DNA of 64,000 nucleotides from Bactericera cockerelli (GCA_024516035.1 CM044966.1:2270287-2334286), one strand, 5' to 3'. Shown: positions 8,667 to 19,510, counted from the stretch's first letter. Numbers and translations: made by a program. Notes: generated from the letters alone by a model not told the origin.

Positions 8667-8986
8667 TTCTTCTTCTTTTACTCTGTCTAATCCCGCTTAA
8701 GCAGGGTCGACGTTGTTCAACGTCATACTTGAGGTTGGTTGGTTTTTGGCACATTTTTTACGGCTGGATGCCCTTCCTAACGTCAACGATTCTATTTGAT
8801 TTAACCTACTGGATTAGGACGGGGTTTTACCCTCCATTCACTGGGAATTGTACCACCTAACCACATTAACCTCACCCAGTCTGGGTAGGGCCGAAAATGC
8901 CAGCCTCATCTGTACGGAGGGAACAGAATTTTCTGTGTGAAAAATTTGCTCCGACCGGGGATCGAACTCAGGATCTCTGGACTACG
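8667..8986 (-). repeat. SINE-F, near full length
   Basis: Minus strand: tRNA-like head (GATCCCCGGTCGGAGCA), core (CCCAGACTGGGTGAGG), then TGCCAAAAACCAACC and a GAAGAAGAAG-type tail. Confidence 0.85.
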
Positions 8987-8989
8987 ACT

Positions 8990-9113
8990 AGCCAGCATCA
9001 CCAGGGTTAGAAATTGAGTGGTCACCCCTCGAAGTCCTTGCCTCGCTGGACGTGGCTTAACATCAGTGACTGAATGAGAACTGGTGTATTCAACGTGCCA
9101 TCGACGCCTGGCT
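8990..9113 (-). repeat. 5S-like head without core domain
   Basis: Complement of a G1 head: GGTCACCCCTCGAAGTCC, CGCTGGACGTGGCTTAAC and ATTCAACGTGCCATCGACG. It covers the 5S part only. Confidence 0.75.
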
Positions 9114-9349
9114 CAACATCTCAACTCTCGACTGTACGTACGGATTCTTTTTTTAAAATGCCCCTTCAAAATCCCAGGTTAGACTTCACGCACAGTTCTC
9201 AAATAGAGAGAAACTCGCAAAGGCTGTTCTCTATTTAGACTTAAGAATGCACGAAGTTCTTACTTTAGCCACCAGGGGACAGCACATTTTACATTTCAAA
9301 TAGAAACTCGAGAAACATTTTAAAAGGCGTTACTTTTTCCTTTTTTTTT

Positions 9350-9610
9350 TCTTTTTTTTAAGTAGGGTTTAACGTCGCTTTCAACTGCCATGGTCATATC
9401 ACGACGGGGGTTTTACCCTCCATTCGCAGGAAACTCACAAACCTGCTACTCACATTGACCTCACCCAGCCTGAGTGGGGCCGGGAAAAGCCAGCGTCACG
9501 AGAATTAGAATTTGAATGGTCACCCATCCAAGTCTTAACCTCGCTGGATGTCGTTTAACTTCGGTGTTCTGAAGGGAACCGGTGTATTCAACATGCCATG
9601 GACGCTGGCT
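9350..9610 (-). repeat. SINE-G1
   Basis: Poly-T, core domain and 5S head (ATTCAACATGCCATGGACG), about 260 bp. No clear duplication is seen because the flanks are T-rich. Confidence 0.88.
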
Positions 9611-9690
9611 TGTTTTTCTTTTTAATTTGGGTTTAACGTCGCAATCAACTTCACGATTACAGGACTTCTCTTGTTTTAAAAGGTGAAAAA

Positions 9691-9905
9691 AGCCAGCGAT
9701 AATGGCGCGATGAATGCATCGGTTCTCGTAGGACCACAGAAGTTACGCAACGTTCAGTGAGGTGAATACTTCGCTATCTGGATTTCCGCCCCAATCCAGG
9801 CTGGGTGAGGTTAATGTGGGTAGCAGGTTTGTGAGTTTCCTGCGAATAGAGGGTAACACCCAGGTCGTGATATGACCATGCAGTTGAAAGCGACGTTAAG
9901 CCCAG
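9691..9905 (+). repeat. SINE-G2
   Basis: 5S-like head (GAATGCATCGGTTCTCGTAG, AGAAGTTACGCAACGTTCAG) followed directly by the core (CCAGGCTGGGTGAGGTTAAT). The stretch matching the 5S C-box (GGATGGGTGACC) is missing, which separates G2 from G1. Confidence 0.85.
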
Positions 9906-9949
9906 AAAAAAGACACATTAAGGCGTTTTCTTGTTTTAATGGGTGCAGA

Positions 9950-10475
9950 AGAATTGAGACCATGCGCCTGACCACTAACTTTTTACTTAAACGCTTATAT
10001 CTCGTGAACGGTACATCCGATTTTGATGAAATTTCATATTTATTTTTTAATTTATTATAATTGAACTCTGATATTTCAGAAAATCCGAAATTTTGGACAA
10101 AAAGTCAAAAAACAAGGTCCACAACTTGCCGATACAGAATTTTTTACAGAATCTAGAATGAAGGAAAAATAGTATCATACCATAAAAACAAATTTCAAAA
10201 AAACCGGTTAAGCGGTTTTGGAGATACAAGTGATTTAGTATAAAATCTCAAAATGGGTACGTGTATACAATGTGAAACAATCACGAGGAAGTATCGTGTC
10301 CATAATTGGCAGTGTTTTTTATTTCTCCATCAAGCACCATGACCGAGATGTAAAGAACTCCTCAAACAAAGAAAAAGATTTCTATCCCAATATAGTGAGT
10401 AATAAACATGATTTTAATGGCGTGAAAAGGTTTCATAGTTTTGTTTCCGGTAGCCATTATTATTGTTTATAAGAA
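9950..10475. repeat. R2 dispersed repeat
   Basis: CTTATATCTCGTGAACGGTA, AAATTTC and the end block CAATGTGAAACAATCACGAG. Related copies lie near 18905, 43980, 48400, 49800 and 63035. It is non-coding; its class is unknown. Confidence 0.6.
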
Positions 10476-10617
10476 TTCATGGTTTCTACATGCTGAGATC
10501 GTTGAACAATATGTTTAGGTAAGGTTCGTTAAAAAAAAAAAAAAAAAAAAAAAAACAAAATAAATGTAGCCATCGAAAAATGGTTCCCTTCAGAAGGCTT
10601 ATTCATTCGGGAGGCAC

Positions 10618-11541
10618 CGTTTTCCGTCCCATTTACCTTTTTTTCACCTTATTCCGTCCCGTCGATTCCGTCCCGTCAATATTTTACCACCTGATTCCGT
10701 CCGGTCATCGTAAGGGTTCAATACCCGATTCCGTCCCATTTGTTCCGTCCTATATACATAAATAAATACATAAATTATAAATTCAATATTTTTCATCAGT
10801 TTATTTTCAATCACGTAAAATAAACTGAGAACAATGGCGATGTTCACCTATTAGGAGGCCATGCCTCATGAATAGAGTAGGGTTAGGTAAGATACATAGA
10901 AGGCCATGCCTCAAGAATAGAGTAGGGTTAGGTAAGATACATAGAAGGCCATGCCTCAAGAATATAGTAGGGTTAGGTAAGATACATAGAAGGCCATGCC
11001 TCAAGAATATAGTAGGGTTAGGTAAGATACATATAGAAGGCCATGCCTCAAGAATAGAGTAGGGTTAGGTAAGATACATAGAAGGCCATGCCTCAAGAAT
11101 AGAGTAGGGTTAGGTAAGATACATAGAAGGCAATGCCTCAGGTTTATAGTAGGGTTAGGTAAAATACATAGAAGGCCATGCCTCAAGAATATAGTAGGGT
11201 TAGGTAAGATACATAGAAGGCCATGCCTCAAGAATATAGTAGGGTTAGGTAAGATACATAGAAGGCCATGCCTCAAGAATAGAGTAGGGTTAGGTAAGAT
11301 ACATAGAAGGCCATGCCTCAAGAATAGAGTAGGGTTAGGTAAGATACATAGAAGGCAATGCCTCAGGTTTATAGTAGGGTTAGGTAAAATACATAGAAGG
11401 CCATGCCTTCTATGTACTTATGTACATAGTACATAGGTGCATAAGATAAGTGACGGGACGGAATTCAGTGATTGATCTGAGAGGTTCGGGACGGAATCCA
11501 GTATCGACTACCTGAGAGAAAAAACTCGCGGGACGGAATCA
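10618..11541. mobile_element. Minisatellite-bearing element with inverted GATTCCGTCCC arrays
   Basis: Left side 10618-10751: six copies of a (GA)TTCCGTCC motif. Right side 11451-11541: three copies of its complement GGGACGGAAT. Between them lies a 45-bp array at 10856-11410. The arrangement resembles subterminal transposase-binding arrays, but no transposase frame or target duplication is seen. Confidence 0.5.
10856..11410. repeat. 45-bp minisatellite, about twelve units
   Basis: The unit contains GAAGGCCATGCCTCAAGAAT then AGAGTAGGGTTAGGTAAGAT. Two units carry CAGGTTTATAG variants at a regular distance, suggesting a higher-order duplication of about five units. The open frames across it are periodic artefacts. 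Confidence 0.95.
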
Positions 11542-11566
11542 GGTGTCGTCCATTCATTCACAGGGA

Positions 11567-11650
11567 GAATGGTCACCCATCCAAGTACGAACCTCGCTGG
11601 ACGTAGACACCAGTGACGGAACGCGAACTGGTGGATTCAACGTGGCATTT
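11567..11650 (-). repeat. 5S-like head fragment
   Basis: GGTCACCCATCCAAGTACG and CCTCGCTGGACG match the complement of a G1 head with the C-box. The core domain is absent. Confidence 0.7.
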
Positions 11651-11813
11651 GTTTTTGTTTTTTTTTTTTTGTTTTTTTTTTACCAAATTATTTTCATTAT
11701 TTTACCTAATACCCTCGAGTGATATTAAAGACGCGTTAAACAAAATAAAAAAACCAGTTCATCCTAGCCAACTTAATTTGAATATGTCACTATACCTTCC
11801 AATAATCCTTTGA

Positions 11814-11998
11814 TCTTCTTTTACTCTGTCTTAACCCGCTTAAGCAAGGTCGACGGTGTTCAACCTTATCGTGGTTGAGGTTGGTTGGTGTTGGCACATT
11901 TTTTACGTTTGGATGACCTTCCTAACGCCAAATATTTTATTTGACTACTTCCTGAATTAGGACAAATTACGCTCCATTCGCTGGGAATCGTACCAGCT
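11814..11998 (-). repeat. SINE-F 3' half
   Basis: CTTCTTTTACTCTGTCTTAA, GGCACATTTTTTACG and TCGCTGGGAATCGTACC. Truncated within the core. Confidence 0.8.
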
Positions 11999-12070
11999 TT
12001 TAGTTAGGACAAATATGTTTTTATCGATTTTTTTTTTCTTCATTTTTTTGGTTTATATTGTTTCCATTTT

Positions 12071-12214
12071 AAGTTATCATTTGTATTAATCACTTTCGTG
12101 TTATCACAACTACTCAAACTCGCTTTACTACATCTACGCTTAAACCGGGACTTGAACCATCGACCTCCGGGTTACAAGTACCCCACCTTATTGATCAAGC
12201 TACTGAGGTCGGTC
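12071..12214 (-). repeat. SINE-E
   Basis: GTTATCACAACTACTCAAAC, GGGACTTGAACCATCGACC and the head complement AGCTACTGAGGTCGGT. Confidence 0.85.
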
Positions 12215-12229
12215 AATAAAAAAAAGAAA

Positions 12230-12990
12230 GAACGAGAGAGCTCTCTCTCTCTTTCTTAAAGATGGAGGTTGATGGTGAAAGAAGGGAAGGGAGGGAGAAG
12301 AAGAGAGGAAAATAGAGAGAAGGAAAGAGATAGAGAGGGAAAGAGAGAGAGAGAGAGATTAGATAGAGATAGAGAGAGGGAGAGAAATAGATAGAGAGGG
12401 AGAGAGAGAAAGAGTAAGAGGGAAAGAGAAATGGAAAAATATAAATAGAAAGAAGAGAGAGAGAGAGATAGATAGATAGAGAGAGAGAGAGGGGGGAGAG
12501 AGAGAGGGAGGATGAGTGAGAGGGGAGAGAGAGAGAATGAGTGAGAGGGAGAGAGGGAGGCATAGGAATAGAAAGGGATAGAGAACAAATTCAATGCATT
12601 TTGTATTGTTCCATTATGAAATTAGGTATTAAAATCTAAAACTAAAAGAAAAGTTTTACAAGCAGCTATCTGTCTGCTTGAAAAGTTAAAATCTAATATT
12701 AGTTGATGGCAAAGAAACCACATTCATTCTCTATCTCCCTTCTCTTTCTGTTTCTCTGTCTCTGTCTTTCTCTCTCTCTCTCTCCTTCTCTTTCTCTTTC
12801 TCTTTCTCTTTCTCTCTCTCTTTCGTATTCTCTTTCTCTGTAATTTTTTTCTTTCTCTCTCTTTTTCTCTTTCTCTTTCTTTTTTCTCTTTCTCTCTCTC
12901 TTTCTCTCTTTGTCTTTCTCTTTCTCTTTCTCTTTTTCTTTCTCTCTCTTTTTCTCTCTCTATCGCTATATCTATCTCTATCTCTACCTC
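12230..12990. repeat. (GA)n block then (CT)n block
   Basis: 12230-12565 is GA-rich on the plus strand and 12728-12990 is CT-rich, about 165 bp apart. This makes an imperfect purine/pyrimidine inverted repeat. The open frames are Ser/Leu or Arg/Glu artefacts. Confidence 0.9.
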
Positions 12991-13364
12991 CGCGGTCGAT
13001 AAAAGTAACACTTAATATCCTTCTTTTTTTTCCTTTTGATTGAATAAGCGTCCAAGCAAAGCACAGGGAAACGTCTAGCAGAAAGATTTTAACCATTGTT
13101 TAAAGGCATTAAACAATGCTGATTGTACCCACTAATAATAATAATAAGGAGACATTAGGCATTGCTGACTGATTGACAAGCTTGGAGTGGATTTTAAAAA
13201 GCAGCATCAGAATCTCGCAGTGTGAATTGAGACCAATTGAAAGCTTTTGTGCTCAAACAATACCCACTGTACAGGGTGACTGGGATTTTCTATTTTTTCG
13301 TTTTTTTTTTAATAATATTTATTTACAGAGGAGTCTTGACAATCAGAGTCTTTGCTCCTATTTT
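12991..13364. other. Unannotated stretch
   Basis: No repeat family or gene recognised apart from short ATA and T runs. Confidence 0.4.
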
Positions 13365-13675
13365 TTTGTTTCATTAGAGTTTAACTTCGTTTTTCAGCTG
13401 CATGGTCAATTGGTCATACACGACGGGGGTTTTACCCTCCATTCGCAGGAAATTTACAAACCTCCTACCCAGGTTTTATTAAAGTTTAACGTCTTTTTTC
13501 AGCTGCATGGTCATACACGACGGGGGTTTTACCCTCCATTCGCAGGAAACTTGCAAACCTGCTACCCACATTGACCTCACCCAGCCTGGGTTGGTCCTGA
13601 ATGCCAGCAGCACGAAGTCTTCTCCGCGCTAGACGTGATCCGGTGAATTTTTTTGCCATCGACGCTGGCAAAAAA
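13365..13675 (-). repeat. Two SINE-G2 copies in tandem
   Basis: 13365-13474 is a 3' half (CATGGTCAATTGGTCATACA, CACGACGGGGGTTTTACC). 13475-13675 is a nearly complete copy reaching GCCATCGACGCTGGC. The shared break near AGTTTAACTTCG suggests duplication or insertion into an existing copy. Confidence 0.8.
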
Positions 13676-13719
13676 ATCTTTATGCATTTTAAGCTAACAA
13701 GGATGACTTTTCAGAAACC

Positions 13720-13830
13720 CATATTGAAATGGTAATCAAGGTAGCGTAGGGATCCGTTGGTTTGAATCTCACCATTTTATTTGAGTTTGTGACCACACAA
13801 TAATAAAACTCTTAGGTAGTAGATTTTTTT
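13720..13830 (+). repeat. SINE-C fragment
   Basis: GGTAGCGTAGGGATCCGTTG, GTTTGAATCTCACC and GTGACCACACAATAATAA. Confidence 0.75.
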
Positions 13831-13859
13831 TAATTAAAATAAATGTTAAAGATGTTTTA

Positions 13860-14062
13860 TTGCACCCATTCTCGTAGGATCACCGAAGTTAAGGAACATC
13901 CAGCGCGGTGAAGACTTCGTGGTGCTGGCATGACAGCCCAACCCAGTCTGGGTGAGGTTGATGTGGGTAGCACTGTAGCAGGTTTGTGAATTTTCTGCGA
14001 ATCGAGGGTAACAGCCCCGTCGTGATATGATCATGCAGTTGAAAGCGACGTTGAACTCCAAA
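13860..14062 (+). repeat. SINE-G2
   Basis: TTCTCGTAGGATCACCGAAG, TTAAGGAACATCCAGCG, core CCAGTCTGGGTGAGG and CGTCGTGATATGATCATGCA. Confidence 0.85.
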
Positions 14063-14089
14063 AAAAGGAAGTTATTTTACACTACCTTA

Positions 14090-14235
14090 CGTCCTGGGTT
14101 TGATCACCAGCCGACAAGATTTTTTCTGATCAGAATTTGTGTCGGGGTTCACTCATATAGCTTGCGTGGAAATAGTAGCAGATTCTTTTATGTGAGCAGC
14201 GACCAGTGGCGAAATTATGCATTAACATAAAATCA
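14090..14235 (+). repeat. SINE-B, diverged
   Basis: CTGGGTTTGATCACCAGC, GGGGTTCACTCATATAGC and GCGACCAGTGGCGAAATTAT. Confidence 0.7.
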
Positions 14236-14570
14236 TCATAGGGTCGCGTAATCGTGAATGATGCTATCCAGACAGTGAAGGAATGATTCAGCACTTCTAC
14301 CGCTGTCTTTACAAGGAGGCTAATAATTGACAAGGGCCTCCAGAACCAAGCCAATGCTGGTCTACTCCCTGTTTATAGTCCCCAGAACCCCAGCCAGACT
14401 GCTGGTCTACTCCCTCTTTATAGTCCCCCAGCTAGACTGCTGGTCTACTCTCTATTTCTATTCCCCCAGCCAGGCTGCTCATCTACTCCCTGTTTATAGT
14501 CCCCCAGCCAGACTGCTGGTCTACTCCGTATTTCTAGTCCCCCAGCCAGACTGCTTCCAAACTATGTAAC
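14236..14570. repeat. L repeat with a 38-bp VNTR
   Basis: The first part (CAGCACTTCTACCGCTGTCT) recurs at 49330 and inverted at 51000-51110. The second part has about five and a half units of CCAGCCAGACTGCTGGTCTA CTCC, whose single-copy form lies inverted at 50955-51000. Confidence 0.85.
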
Positions 14571-14658
14571 TAAAACAATGTTAACAGGAGATCTATAAAA
14601 CAAATCTAAAATAACATTATTTTTTATCCAAGAAATATTATAAAATTACATACCTATA

Positions 14659-16490
14659 CAGGGTGTCCCGTATACAGATGCAAATATTTTCAGGGTAGGT
14701 TCAGCCCACCGTGGACTATCATATGAGCGAAACTTGCAGTGGGGCATTTTGCTTCGTTAAAGAGTTATGGCCAAATCCCTGTTTTTCCCACAGGTCTAGA
14801 GGTCACTTAGATCGATGCACGTTTTTAAAGAAATGGTAGCCAGTAAGTAATTTTTGACTTCATGTATAGATAGTCATGCATATTTCCCTTGAAATGCAGT
14901 TGGTTGCATGAAAAAATATTGAAAGACCAGAGAGATATTTAATCATAAGTTCAATATTTTTCTAAAATTCGATTTTTCCCTGTTTTCCCTTTCGTGAATT
15001 TAGAGTACTTCTACAATTGCAATTCTGCGTATCACTAGGTAAAAAAATACCCTTTGCTTTTTTGTTTCAATAAATACAAAGTTCTTTCAGACGCGTGAAG
15101 GAACGAATGAGATACGCCTTATCAAACGGCACCAGAAGGAGAGAAACACATCTTTCAAATTTTGAATCTGGGCGCTATTGCATTTTGAAGAACACTCGAT
15201 GCCTGAAGCGGTCTGTGTGACTATTTTTGTGCCAACTGCAAGTTATAAATGAAAATTTTCTGAGTACAATTAGTTCTATTAACCAACTATATCAATCTAA
15301 TCTAATAGTTAAAATAACAAGGCGATCAATTTGTTCGGTGGAAGAGAAAGCCACAAGCTTTAAACCTCGCCCTTGGTTCGCTACATATTCTTTTGGGTTC
15401 TTTTCATTTCATGTCCTGTGTTGCAGAATGTATCATGTTGTAGTTTATCAATAAACTACAAACATGTATCACTGTATCACCACCCTTGATCAGTCTTTGT
15501 TTATATTTATTTCACAAATTGTTACCATGTTCATTGTAAAAAAAAAATGTAAATAAAGCTTGGTCCAATTGTTTATAAAATAAAAATAAAGTATTAATAA
15601 TAATAGTAACCTTAAGGTTGGATGTTCGAGTTTTACCCATGGTTAATTTTCGGCACTATTTGTTATGTTTTTGATATCATGATTGTGATAAACACAAAAA
15701 TGATATTTTTAATTTTACTTCTAAAAATAAAATCATAATTTTTGTTGGTAGCGCAGAGTCTTTCTCCATGTGTATTCTTTTTCCATAATTACACCACTGG
15801 TTGCTGCTTTCGTTGCAGCCTCTCTCATTTTTCCTCATGATAACCCTGTGATTCCGTAACCCCATTCACATAAAAGTTCACACCGACCGACCACTGTGAA
15901 TGATCAATTTCCCTCTGTTAAACATCCCAGAGCAGTGTATTTATACCTCAAATTACGCGCCAATTCTGTTAAAATTCAGCCAACTTTGAATTTTCCATCA
16001 TGATTCAGAAGTGTTTTTTGAGCTTTGTGTGTACTGCGTTCCATGATCTTTAAAGTAATATAAATGAGCTTTCTTTTTATAAAACTAAACATAATAGGGT
16101 ATTTTTTTAACTAGTGATACGCAGAATTGCAGTTGTAGAAGTACTCTAAATTCACGAAAGGGAAAACAGGGAAAAATCAAATTTTAGAAAAGTATTGAAC
16201 TTATGATTAAATATCTCTCTGGTCTTTCAATATTTTTTTATGCAACCAACTGCATTTCAAGGGAAATATGCATGACTATCTATACATGAAGTCAAAAATT
16301 ACTTACTGGCTACCATTTCTTTAAAAACGTGCATCGATCTAAGTGACCTCTAGACCTGTGGGAAAAACAGGGATTTGGCCATAACTCTTTAACGAAGCAA
16401 AATGCCCCACTGCAAGTTTCGCTCATATGATAGTCCACGGTGGGCTGAACCTACCCTGAAAATATTTGCATCTGTATACGGGACACCCTG
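14659..16490. mobile_element. Non-autonomous DNA element with 395-bp TIRs
   Basis: Left arm 14659-15053 and right arm 16096-16490 are near-identical inverted repeats with termini CAGGGTGTCCCGTATACAGA, flanked by TATA on both sides (TA or TATA duplication). The 1.04-kb interior has no frame longer than about 75 residues and no transposase. The arms would pair in any read-through transcript. The superfamily is not certain; the TA flank favours a Tc1/mariner-like mover. Confidence 0.85.
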
Positions 16491-16507
16491 TATATAAAAA
16501 AAAGAAA

Positions 16508-16755
16508 GGTAGTTACCGTGGCCGAGTGAGTTAGCGCGCTAGGCATAGCACGCACGGTGACCTGGGTTCGATCCCCAGCGGGGCAGGATTTTTTCTGCTC
16601 TGTACTTGGGTGTTCGGGGTCCACTCATACCTCGCGAGGAAAAATGAGTTGCTGCTTCAATGTTAACAGCGACCAGTGGTGGAATTATAAGCAATTATAA
16701 TATATTGGGATATTTGAGATATGGAAAAGTCCTATAATTCTGCGCTACCTTGTAA
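16508..16755 (+). repeat. SINE-B
   Basis: CCGTGGCCGAGTGAGTTAGC, GGTTCGATCCCCAGCGGGG and TACCTCGCGAGGAAAAATGA. It passes directly into SINE-E pieces (16745-16840). Confidence 0.88.
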
Positions 16756-16897
16756 CCTGAAGGTTGGTGGTTCAAGTCCCAGCGTAGATTTAATAGATAG
16801 AGAGAGAGGTTTCAGCGTAGATTGATAAAGCTCAAAACTTATATATCTTCCGAGAAACTTCTAATATATTCATTAATTTTTATCATATTTATAAGTA

Positions 16898-17108
16898 TGT
16901 CCAAGTAGCTCAGTGATAAAGGCGGCACTCTGTGAAGCCAAATAATCCAGAGGTCGCGGGTTTGAAACCCAGCCTGGACATGACAAGTTATTCTCCCATT
17001 TGGGATTTTTACAACATAATAATACGTTTTGGGCTTACTGCTGGAATAATGGGACTTCATAGTCCTGATCGGGCAGTACAAATAAGGCGATATTATTAAA
17101 ATTATTAT
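16898..17108 (+). repeat. SINE-D
   Basis: GTAGCTCAGTGATAAAGGCG, GGTTTGAAACCCAGCCTGGA and GCTTACTGCTGGAATAATGG. It ends in an ATT repeat. Confidence 0.88.
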
Positions 17109-17499
17109 TATTAAAAAAATTATGAAAATGTTAGAAGTTATTAAAAATAAAGTTATATTATTTTTTCATGCCACCCTGAACGAAATATACTTTTCTCTCT
17201 CCTTTCTTTTTCGAATAATAGAATATTTTCACGTCGATTGTTATAATTTTTCATTTCGCATTGTGAGATGTAGAATTAATAACTCTTTTTATTTTCAAAG
17301 TAGGGCAGTCTGGGGTGAATTGGTCTCGAGTTTAATGGTTTCTTCTTTTTAAAATCTTCTGCAATTTGGAAGTTCTCTTAAGCAGAAATATGTATTTATC
17401 AAAACCGACTTAAGAAGCTTGGACCTAAAATGTGATCGCCAGCCTCGCTTTCTGAGTGGTACACAAGGGAATGACGGCCACCTTAGATCGGTTTAAGAA
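17109..17499. other. Unannotated stretch
   Basis: AT-rich, no recognised features. GGGGTGAATTG near 17313 recurs near 52218. Confidence 0.4.
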
Positions 17500-17730
17500 G
17501 CTTCCTAGACGCGGCTCTGAGTACAGATGCGCGGCCTTTAGACGCTTCCTTAGACGCTGCAGTCAGATGCGGCCTTAGACGCGGCTGCCAGATGCGGCCT
17601 TAGACGCGGCCTTAGATGCGGCCTTAGACGCGGTAGTCAGATGCGGCCTTAGACGCGGCAGTCAGATGCGGCCTTAGACGCGGCAGTCAGATGCGGCCTT
17701 AGACGCGGCCTTAGACGCGGCAGTCAGACG
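17500..17730. repeat. 25-bp GC-rich minisatellite
   Basis: Built from GATGCGGCCTTAGACGCGG with or without CAGTCA, eight to nine units. Its high CpG content contrasts with the flanks. Confidence 0.9.
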
Positions 17731-17769
17731 AAGGATAAGAACAAAAAGAAAGAGTAAAAAAAAATGCGC

Positions 17770-17915
17770 ATCATATTATTTGTGTTAATCACTTTCGTGA
17801 TAATCACAACCACTCAAACTTGCTTTACTAAATCTACGCTGAATCGGGAACTTGAACCACAGACCTCCAGATTACAAGTCCGACGCCATATGGATGAAGC
17901 TACTACGGTAGGTAA
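17770..17915 (-). repeat. SINE-E
   Basis: ATAATCACAACCACTCAAAC and GGGAACTTGAACCACAGACC complement. The head is diverged. Confidence 0.82.
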
Positions 17916-18019
17916 TTCGGTACGAAGGGTAAAAAAAGAGAAGAAATTTTGAACCCTTTCTCCCCGCGCTCCCCTAAATACATTCCTAGCTGTGCAGAAT
18001 AATTGAGACCTATTGTAGT

Positions 18020-18532
18020 ACATTAAGTTGTTAATTGATTGTAACATATTAGAAAGAGAGAGAGAGAGGGAGAGAGAAAGGAAGAGAGAAAAGGAGAGAG
18101 AGACAGAGAGAGAGATTAAGAGGGTGTGTGAGAGAGAGGGGGGGGGGGGAGGAGAAGGAAATAAGTTGTTCATTGATTGTAACATATTAGAAAGAGAGAT
18201 GAAGAGAAAGTGAGATAGGGAGAGGGATGGAGGGAGGGAGAGAGGTGGAAAGAGAGGAAAAGAGAAGAGAATAAGTTGTTAATTGACTGTAACATATTAG
18301 AAAGAGAAGGAGAGAGAAAGAGATGGGAAAGGAGAGGGAGGGAGAGAGAGAGAGAGAGAGAGAGAAAGAAAGGGATAGAGAAAGAGAGGGATAGAAAGAA
18401 AAAGAGGGGAGGAGAAGTAGAGAATAAGTTGTTAATTGATTGTAACATATTAGAGAGAGAGTGAGAAAGAGAAGGAGAGAGAGAGAATTAGAATATTTGA
18501 AAAGTGATAGAAATAGCTTATGGAAAAGTGGC

Positions 18533-18573
<41 letters not shown>

Positions 18574-18645
18574 AATAAAGGGAGCCATTTAAACTTTTGA
18601 AACAGTAAAGCCGAGAAAGAGAGAGAGAGAGAGAGAGAGGGCATA
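18020..18645. repeat. Composite satellite: conserved 38-bp block alternating with (GA)n
   Basis: AAGTTGTTAATTGATTGTAA CATATTAGAAAGAGA appears at about 18024, 18163, 18271 and 18425, separated by 70-115 bp of variable GA repeat. A pure (GA)n tract follows to 18640. Confidence 0.9.
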
Positions 18646-18709
18646 ATATCGACAATATAATATACTGGGTGGGGAATAAATTATAGTTTTAAAAGTAGAA
18701 AATATTAGA

Positions 18710-18895
18710 ATTATAGCTCAGTGGTTAAGCACTAGCTTGCCATGCGGAAGCTCCCGGGTTCGATCCCCCGTGCCGGCTTATCAATGATATAACAAACAAA
18801 AAATATTCTTAATTTGGTTACGATTGTTTGTAAGGGATACCTTCCGGTGCGCTTATGTTGACCCAGCACATAATTGGGAAATATTGGGAAGTATC
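18710..18895 (+). repeat. SINE-A 5' half
   Basis: TAGCTCAGTGGTTAAGCACT, GGGTTCGATCCCCCGTGCCG and GTTTGTAAGGGATACCTTCC. It ends before the 3' half. Confidence 0.85.
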
Positions 18896-18899
18896 TCGA

Positions 18900-19510
18900 A
18901 ATAAATAAAAAAACACTGCCAATTATGGACACAATACTTCATCGTGATTGTTTCACATTGTATACACGTGCGAATTTGGAATCTTATACTAAAATACTTG
19001 TATCTCCAACACGGTTGAACCGATTTTCTTCAAATTTATTTTATTTGGTAGAAAACCATTTTTTCTACATTTTAGATTATTTTTTGACTTTTTCCTTCGA
19101 AATTTTGAAAAAAAAACATTAAAACTATAATATCTATATACTCGTACACACATACAAAATTTCACCGAAATCGGGTGTATACCGTTCATGAGATATAAGT
19201 GTTTAAGTAAAAAGTAGCAGAACCGCTGGTACGAAATTTAATGAATTTAAAATGAGACCATCTACAGAACGTCTCCTATATGTGTCCAAAATGTCATCAA
19301 AATCCTTTGAGTGGTTTTCGAGATTTGCGCGTTACAAAGAATATTTTTAACAGACCGACAGACGGACACACAACCAAAGTTGCTCAGGAGGTTATGAAAC
19401 GTCCAGAAATATGAAAAAAATTGAAATCGGAGCCTAAAAGTATTTTCTTTTTACAAAAACGAACACAATAATTCCGATTTCTAATATTAGAAATTTCTCG
19501 GAAGGCATAT
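18900..19510. repeat. R2 dispersed repeat, longest copy
   Basis: From AACACTGCCAATTATGGACA to CCGATTTCTAATATTAGAAA. Contains CATGAGATATAAGTG, the GACAGACGGACACACAACC block and CTCAGGAGGTTATGAAACG. No coding frame. Confidence 0.65.

Noticed and set aside
10856..11410. Telomeric repeat, because GGGTTAGG recurs
   Set aside because: The insect motif TTAGG occurs only once per 45-bp unit and is not itself in tandem. The array is an internal minisatellite.
18020..18480. CRISPR-like array of 38-bp repeats with variable spacers
   Set aside because: Spacers are GA microsatellite of unequal length, the context is an insect genome, and no cas gene is present.
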